Below are positions 6,460-9,874 of a stretch of DNA of 9,874 bases, piece by piece. Numbering within the stretch: position 1 is the stretch's first letter; each line of letters opens with the position of its first letter. The position numbers and the translations under genes are program-made. Source of the DNA: an uncultured Rothia sp. GTDB lineage: Bacteria > Actinomycetota > Actinomycetes > Actinomycetales > Micrococcaceae. Location of the stretch: the NCBI GenBank assembly GCA_937935205.1, contig CALGXU010000037.1, positions 1 to 9,874 of the forward strand. The letters run 5' to 3'. The notes beneath the pieces were generated by a model that searched no databases, was not told the origin of the DNA, and worked only from the letters and a program-made list of their open reading frames with translations.

Positions 6460-6501
6460 TAAATGTGCCGCCTCACTGATACCGGTGAGGCGGCACATTT
6501 A
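6460..6501. terminator. shared bidirectional terminator
   Basis: A perfect 17-bp stem TAAATGTGCCGCCTCAC (6460-6476) / GTGAGGCGGCACATTTA (6485-6501) has an 8-nt loop. It lies between two convergent genes, 25 nt after one stop and 2 nt after the other. The A/T-rich stem ends supply a U-rich 3' side in both directions. Confidence 0.85.
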
Positions 6502-6503
6502 CT

Positions 6504-7121
6504 TTAAGATTGCGGTTCAGAGTCCGGTCCTGCAACCATGTCTGAACGGTTTGAGTCAGTACTTTGACGCGCTTCAGCTTCGGCTCTGGCTAGTTCTGCC
6601 CTTTCGTTCTCTTGAACTAAAAGAGCGTTATATTTCCAACCGGGGATTCTACCTGTAATCCATCCAGCCCATAAGAGCGCAGCAGTAATAAGAGCGACAA
6701 GGAGTAGGTATATGGGGCCGTCTGGGCTAGGGGCATGGTCAGAACGGCTAAGTGCGCTGAGACGCCACAGAAAAATAACGGGTATCGCCATGAAGGGCAT
6801 CACAATCAACATAACAAATGCATAGTAACCGCCCAACCTACCCCAAGGATTAAACCTATTCATACGAGCCTGGGTAACAGCTCTCTTCAGGCGTTTGTAT
6901 TCCTGCAAGGTTTCGCCGTCTAGAAGCGAAGCATCAGGGATCTTGGCCATGACGTACCGTACGGCTTCCAAATCTGAGGGCGAGCAAATAAAGATATGCC
7001 CCTGGGATGTAACGGTATATGCTTTCGCGATGTCGAGGCACCCCTGCACGTAACGGTTATTGAGCTCTCGGCTCTCCGGGTTTTCCTTGAGTTGCCGGCG
7101 GAGGTCTTTCAGGTCTTCCAT
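6504..7121 (-). CDS. hypothetical two-helix membrane protein with C-terminal charged helix
   Basis: The 205-residue protein belongs to no family I recognise. Residues 1-95 are soluble and charged (EDLKDLRRQLKENPESREL at the start). Hydrophobic segments lie at ~99-119 and ~136-155 with a short SRSDHAPSPDGP loop between. The C-terminus is a charged, probably helical stretch (~167-186, ENERAELARAEAEAR) with a polar tail. The start is chosen at 7121 because AAGGAG (7131-7126 on the minus strand) lies 4 nt upstream. An upstream ATG at 7184 would add 21 residues without a better site. Codon use differs from the flanking genes: AGA and AGG three times each, plus ATA, TTA and CTA. This suggests low expression or recent acquisition. 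Confidence 0.75.
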   Translation of the reverse strand: MEDLKDLRRQLKENPESRELNNRYVQGCLDIAKAYTVTSQGHIFICSPSDLEAVRYVMAKIPDASLLDGETLQEYKRLKRAVTQARMNRFNPWGRLGGYYAFVMLIVMPFMAIPVIFLWRLSALSRSDHAPSPDGPIYLLLVALITAALLWAGWITGRIPGWKYNALLVQENERAELARAEAEARQSTDSNRSDMVAGPDSEPQS

Positions 7122-7393
7122 GTTTCTCCTTGCAATTTCAGTCGTCGTTGAACCCATCGTTGAGGCACGAGAAACACAGGCCATCCCCTACCCGCTGCGG
7201 GTGGAGAAGCCGGAGTATTGAATTGCGGTGTATCGGTGTGTACTTCACAGAATGCCAGCTCTTAAGGCTCAAGCAAAATTGACGGGGCATCCTAAGATAT
7301 GTCAACGGCGGTGCATACATCCCATATATAGCGGTCAGTTATAGACAAAATCCGGTGCGGGTACGGTACGGAGGCGCCCCTCCCCTATGATGG
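7122..7393. other. intergenic region without a convincing gene
   Basis: This lies between the divergent hypothetical gene and ogt. On the minus strand TTGACA (7305-7300) could be a -35 for the hypothetical gene, but the TCAATT 17 bp on is a poor -10. TTGAC (7279-7283) and GTCAA (7301-7305) form a small inverted repeat. GGAGG/CCTCC (7370-7383) can form a short hairpin just before the ogt promoter. A 60-codon minus frame (7320-7138) shows no ribosome site or protein-like pattern. Confidence 0.5.
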
Positions 7394-7422
7394 TTGAAAG
7401 GGATATTTACCTCTAATACCAT
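7394..7422 (+). promoter_or_regulatory. candidate ogt promoter
   Basis: TTGAAA (7394-7399), a 17-bp spacer and TACCAT (7417-7422) make a good sigma-70-type match. The implied transcript starts near 7429, leaving a ~29-nt leader with GAGGAAG (7448-7454) before the ATG at 7458. I see no SOS box or other damage-response site. Confidence 0.5.
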
Positions 7423-7457
7423 CTGCAATACACACCCAGGAGCCAACGAGGAAGAGC

Positions 7458-8069
7458 ATGACCAAAGCGACCGATTCGCCGCAGCCGCCGGAAGCGCTCG
7501 CGCGCTGGTACACTCGCTACTCGAGCCCCGTCGGCGTGCTCTACATTGCCGCACGCACGGATGCAATTGTCGGCATCTGGTACGAGGATCAGGCGCACTT
7601 CCCACTCCCCCATGAGCTCGGTGAGCTGATTGAGAATCCCGGAACCTATCTGCGGGAGCACGGCACGGCGGAGGACGAAGAGCCAGCCGGTGAGTATGCT
7701 GCGGCACAGCTGCTGTCGCGTGCTGAGGCGGAGCTCTCCGAGTACTTTGAACGCAAGCGCACTTCTTTTACATTGCCGTTAGATCCTGAGGGCACCGATT
7801 TTCAGCTCATTGTGTGGGAGCATCTGAAGACTGTTCCTGCCGGGTACACCACGACTTACGGCGAGATTTCGCGTGCGGTTGGCCCGGGTGCTCCGGCGCA
7901 GGCTGTGGGTCAGGCGGTCGGCCGCAATAAGGTTTCTATTATGATTCCGTGTCACCGCGTTATTGGTGCTGACGGCAGCTTGACCGGCTACGCTGGCGGG
8001 GTTGAGCGTAAGCAGTTCCTCCTCGATTTGGAGGAGCCGGAAGAGGTGCGGGAGGCGCGGCTCTTCTAG
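7458..8069 (+). CDS. ogt: methylated-DNA--[protein]-cysteine S-methyltransferase
   Basis: The 203-residue suicide repair protein transfers alkyl groups from O6-alkylguanine (and O4-alkylthymine) in DNA to its own cysteine. The active site PCHRVIG is at 164-170 with acceptor Cys165. The DNA-binding winged helix precedes it: FQLIVWEHLKTVPAGYTTTYGEI (about 115-137) with the conserved TYGEI, then the recognition helix AVGQAVGRNKV (149-159). The SLTGYAGGVERKQFLLDLE end (about 174-192) is also typical. The N-terminal domain (YSSPVGVLYIAAR) is present. It has an acidic linker at ~66-80, which makes the protein somewhat longer than most Ogt. No Ada-type regulatory domain is fused. It has its own promoter and terminator and sits beside tag, another alkylation repair gene. 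Confidence 0.95.
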   Translation: MTKATDSPQPPEALARWYTRYSSPVGVLYIAARTDAIVGIWYEDQAHFPLPHELGELIENPGTYLREHGTAEDEEPAGEYAAAQLLSRAEAELSEYFERKRTSFTLPLDPEGTDFQLIVWEHLKTVPAGYTTTYGEISRAVGPGAPAQAVGQAVGRNKVSIMIPCHRVIGADGSLTGYAGGVERKQFLLDLEEPEEVREARLF

Positions 8070-8101
8070 CGCCTGCCTGCTAGTATTTGAGGCTCATGAG
8101 G

Positions 8102-8139
8102 GGGTGGGGTATGCATCGGGTGCGTACCCCACCCTTTTT
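8102..8139 (+). terminator. ogt terminator
   Basis: GGGTGGGGTA (8102-8111) pairs with TACCCCACCC (8125-8134), four more pairs including one G-U extend the stem inwards, and TTTTT follows (8135-8139). It separates ogt from tag, so the two genes are not an obligate operon. Confidence 0.9.
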
Positions 8140-8191
8140 CGTACCTTTTTCGGTTTCGTTACTCTACACTACGACACACAATCGAATATAC

Positions 8192-8220
8192 TTGCGACTC
8201 ACTCGCACTAGAGCTACTGT
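8192..8220 (+). promoter_or_regulatory. candidate tag promoter
   Basis: TTGCGA (8192-8197), a 17-bp spacer and TACTGT (8215-8220) form a plausible promoter. Initiation near 8227 gives a ~55-nt leader. Just upstream, TCGAATATACTTGCGA (8182-8197) faintly resembles the actinobacterial LexA box but its second half does not match. Confidence 0.4.
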
Positions 8221-8236
8221 TTAAGTAGAACATGCT

Positions 8237-8251
8237 TCCGAAATATTCGGA
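8237..8251. repeat. palindrome in the tag leader
   Basis: TCCGAA ATA TTCGGA is a perfect 6-bp dyad with a 3-nt centre, placed about 10 nt after the predicted transcription start. The position suits a repressor operator. The short loop also allows an RNA hairpin. The binding factor is unknown. Confidence 0.4.
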
Positions 8252-8281
8252 TAAGCTCCGCACTCTCAGAGAGGAGAAACC

Positions 8282-9070
8282 GTGACCTCGCAACCTAATA
8301 TTCCCGCCACCGCCTTCGAAAACACCCTGAGCTACCCCACGTGGGTGACCGATGAACTTCTGCGCGACTACTACGACACCGAATGGGGTATGCCCGTCAC
8401 CGATGAGCGGGGACTCTTCGAAGCCCTGAGCCTTGAGGCTTTTCAGGTGGGGCTCTCCTGGCGCACGATTCTTGCCCGCCGCGAGGCATTTCGTCGCGCC
8501 TTCGAGGGTTTCGATCCCGAACGTGTGGCTGCGTTCACCGACCGGGATGTTGCGCGGCTCCTCCAGGACGAAGAGATTATCCGTAACGAGCGGAAGATTC
8601 GCGCGGTTATCTCCAATGCGCGGCTGACCCTTCGGATGCGTGAGCTTGCCGCCACGCCGCGTGACGCCTCCGCGGAGGATATTCGTCTTCCCCTGATCGC
8701 ACCCTCTTCTACCCCGACCAACACGGATAGCGTTAAGGCGCCGAATACTCGCCGCCGTCGAGTTCGTACGCTCAGCATTGAAAATCTGAACCGGATGCGC
8801 GAGCGCACCCTATCTGACGGCACGCGGGTACCGGGCGGGTTGCCGGCGTGGCTGTGGTCCTTCGCGCCGCACGAGACTACCGCGCCGCAGACCCTGGAAG
8901 ATATTCCTACCGATACGCCCGAGTCCGCGCTTCTCGCAAAGTCTTTTAAAGCACTAGGTGGAGTATTTTTGGGTCCGGTGACCGCCTATGCGCTCATGTG
9001 CGCGGTCGGCATGGTGGATGCGCATCTGGTGGGCTCGCATCGGCGAGGCTGTTCGGGTCTTTTCGCCTAA
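8282..9070 (+). CDS. tag: DNA-3-methyladenine glycosylase I, variant lacking most zinc ligands
   Basis: This 262-residue base-excision enzyme removes 3-methyladenine from DNA. The GTG start has AGGAG (8272-8276) 5 nt upstream. Tag motifs: YYDTEWGMPVTDERGLFE (30-47), SLEAFQVGLSW (50-60) with Glu52 and Trp60 matching Glu38 and Trp46 of E. coli Tag, then FDPERVAAF (77-85), IIRNERKIRAVISNA (99-113), LWSF (191-194) and GPVTAYALMCAVGMVDAHLVG (231-251). Two oddities are visible. The E. coli zinc ligands Cys4, His17 and Cys179 are replaced (Cys4 by Pro or Thr, His17 by Tyr31, Cys179 by Ser252), and only the His of DAHLVG (His248) remains. About 55 extra residues (~128-185), including a basic RRRRVR, interrupt the domain and explain why it exceeds the ~190-residue norm. 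The 3' end is convergent with the DUF1304 gene. Confidence 0.9.
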   Translation: MTSQPNIPATAFENTLSYPTWVTDELLRDYYDTEWGMPVTDERGLFEALSLEAFQVGLSWRTILARREAFRRAFEGFDPERVAAFTDRDVARLLQDEEIIRNERKIRAVISNARLTLRMRELAATPRDASAEDIRLPLIAPSSTPTNTDSVKAPNTRRRRVRTLSIENLNRMRERTLSDGTRVPGGLPAWLWSFAPHETTAPQTLEDIPTDTPESALLAKSFKALGGVFLGPVTAYALMCAVGMVDAHLVGSHRRGCSGLFA

Positions 9071-9080
9071 ACCCTTGAGC

Positions 9081-9109
9081 CTCTGCCGCGAAGGCGCGCG
9101 CGGGCAGAG
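9081..9109 (+). other. hairpin just after tag
   Basis: CTCTGCCGCG (9081-9090) pairs with 9099-9109 through 10 bp with one bulged G, starting 10 nt after the tag stop. No U-run follows, so intrinsic termination is doubtful. It may protect the tag mRNA 3' end. Confidence 0.4.
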
Positions 9110-9111
9110 AA

Positions 9112-9149
9112 AAGCCGCGTGTTACTTTGGTGAAGTAAGCACGCGGCTT
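9112..9149. terminator. convergent tag / DUF1304 terminator
   Basis: AAGCCGCGTG (9112-9121) pairs with CACGCGGCTT (9140-9149), and TTACTT/AAGTAA (9122-9138) continues the stem past a one-base bulge (G9139). On the minus strand the stem runs into TTTTCTCT, so it is a good terminator for the DUF1304 gene. On the plus strand only TTCT follows, so it is weaker for tag. Confidence 0.75.
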
Positions 9150-9208
9150 CTATGCGTTGAGAGCTTCCGCCCTGAGCTAGATTGTCGCAGAATCAAATCG
9201 TCGCAGGA

Positions 9209-9598
9209 TTAGAGCATCACGAAGAGGAAGATCAGGGACAGCAGCGGCGGGGTCAGCTGAATCAGTGCCGGCTTGCGCTTATCCGGGGAGGTGAGGAACA
9301 GGTAGGCACCGGCAACCGCCATGGAGCCCAGACCTGCGAACATGAGTGCCACGCCCACCTGCGGGGAGCCGAACCAGAAGGCGAGCAGACCGGTTGCTGC
9401 GATCCAGGCGAGCATCAGGTTGTACAGGCCCTGGTTTGCCGCCATCTCCTTGGTGGACTCGGCAAATTCTTCGGTCATTCCGAAGGTTTCGCGGCCCTTG
9501 GGCTTGGTCCACAGGAATGATTCGATGATCCAGATGTACACGTGAATAGCGATTGCTACGAAGGCAAAGACGGTGGTAATCGTTGCGAGCGTCTGCAT
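9209..9598 (-). CDS. DUF1304 family membrane protein
   Basis: The 129-residue integral membrane protein has about four hydrophobic segments (~4-26, ~58-76, ~80-103, ~111-129). The DUF1304 signatures are IHVYIWIIESFLWTKPKG (18-35), ETFGM (37-41) and the highly conserved AANQGLYNLMLAW (53-65). Length is normal for the family, whose biochemical function is unknown. The start is at 9598 because AAGGA (9610-9606 on the minus strand) lies 7 nt upstream. A longer frame from 9685 would add a polar 29-residue stretch unlike the family. It is convergent with tag, with no sign of co-transcription with other genes in the window. Confidence 0.9.
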   Translation of the reverse strand: MQTLATITTVFAFVAIAIHVYIWIIESFLWTKPKGRETFGMTEEFAESTKEMAANQGLYNLMLAWIAATGLLAFWFGSPQVGVALMFAGLGSMAVAGAYLFLTSPDKRKPALIQLTPPLLSLIFLFVML

Positions 9599-9707
9599 TG
9601 TTTTTTCCTTAAGCAGTAGGTGTTCTATTAGGCACCTGCCCGTTCTTTCTTCTGGAGCACAATCTGTGGTGATGTGCAGAATCATGCAGGAGCAAGCACA
9701 AGAAGTA

Positions 9708-9736
9708 ATTCTACGCCTCTTCCCGGCTTGTTGGAA
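9708..9736 (-). promoter_or_regulatory. candidate promoter of the DUF1304 gene
   Basis: On the minus strand TAGAAT (9713-9708) is a good -10, preceded at 17 bp by a weak -35 TTCCAA (9736-9731). The leader would be ~100 nt and includes a small AGGTG/CACCT hairpin close to the ribosome site. Confidence 0.35.
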
Positions 9737-9753
9737 CTTCCCTGAATATGCGT

Positions 9754-9811
9754 GAAACCCCTCGATTCGTCTTCTGCAGAGAAAACTGCAGGGTTCTTAT
9801 CGAGGGGTTTC
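9754..9811. terminator. hairpin terminator near right edge
   Basis: GAAACCCCTCGAT (9754-9766) pairs perfectly with ATCGAGGGGTTTC (9799-9811). Inside, CTGCAG (9774-9779) pairs with CTGCAG (9786-9791) around AGAAAA. It most likely ends a minus-strand gene entering from the right. The U-tract is short in both directions. Confidence 0.6.
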
Positions 9812-9845
9812 GTATGCAGGGTTACGCCGAATCCGGTATCGGCCT

Positions 9846-9874
9846 TTAGCCCATCATAAGCGACAGGGCGAAGG
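9846..9874 (-). CDS. possible 3' end of a gene beyond the right edge
   Basis: A minus-strand frame entering from the edge reads FALSLMMG and stops with TAA at 9848-9846, 34 nt before the hairpin at 9811-9754. Stop, short gap and terminator are in the right order for a gene end. Nine codons are too few to identify anything, and another frame could be the coding one. Confidence 0.25.

Noticed and set aside
7138..7320. 60-codon minus-strand frame upstream of the hypothetical membrane protein
   Set aside because: There is no ribosome site, no family resemblance and no downstream coupling; probably chance.
8182..8197. LexA/SOS box upstream of tag
   Set aside because: The left half TCGAA fits the actinobacterial box TCGAAC-N4-GTTCGA, but the right half (TTGCGA) does not, so it is not called as a site.
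9182..9520. 112-codon plus-strand frame in the DUF1304 region
   Set aside because: It is antisense to the DUF1304 gene, which has conserved motifs, a ribosome site and a terminator.

Overview
The window looks like chromosomal DNA of a moderately high-GC actinobacterium. The protein style and codon choice (CGC/CGT Arg, heavy use of GCA, ACC and CTG/CTC) suggest a Micrococcaceae member such as Rothia. The genus is my recognition, not a computed result. No tRNA, rRNA, CRISPR array, insertion sequence or phage gene is visible.

Left part (1-5544): a glycerol catabolism locus. A SorC/DeoR-type sugar-binding regulator (minus strand, cut by the left edge) is divergent from glpD (glycerol-3-phosphate dehydrogenase). 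After 363 bp with no gene come glpF (glycerol facilitator) and glpK (glycerol kinase), 40 bp apart and closed by a strong nested hairpin terminator. GlpF brings glycerol in, GlpK phosphorylates it, and GlpD oxidises glycerol 3-phosphate to dihydroxyacetone phosphate while feeding electrons to the respiratory chain. The glpD-glpF gap holds an 18-bp tandem repeat, several AACCGTT copies, a palindrome, a likely -10 element and a leader with successive hairpins. It looks like a control region independent of glpD.

Middle (5545-7457): 5545-6119 has no convincing protein gene. It contains an inverted repeat, a foldable RNA segment and a very strong orphan terminator, which together suggest an unannotated small RNA or a structured 3' element. 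A two-helix membrane protein with a His-rich tail (6120-6434) follows; its Shine-Dalgarno lies 24 nt from the ATG with a GC hairpin in between. It converges on a minus-strand two-helix membrane protein of unknown function (6504-7121) whose codon use differs from its neighbours, and the two share a 17-bp-stem terminator.

Right part (7458-9874): two alkylation repair genes on the plus strand, each with its own candidate promoter. ogt (O6-alkylguanine-DNA alkyltransferase) ends in a good terminator. tag (3-methyladenine DNA glycosylase I) lacks most of the zinc ligands of the E. coli enzyme and carries a central insertion. A DUF1304 membrane protein runs convergently on the minus strand. A further hairpin near the right edge probably terminates a minus-strand gene that mostly lies outside.

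Most of the genes are ordinary. The points worth a second look are the glpF control region and the putative RNA locus at 5591-5806, then the hairpin-bridged ribosome binding site at 6089-6122 and the altered Tag enzyme.
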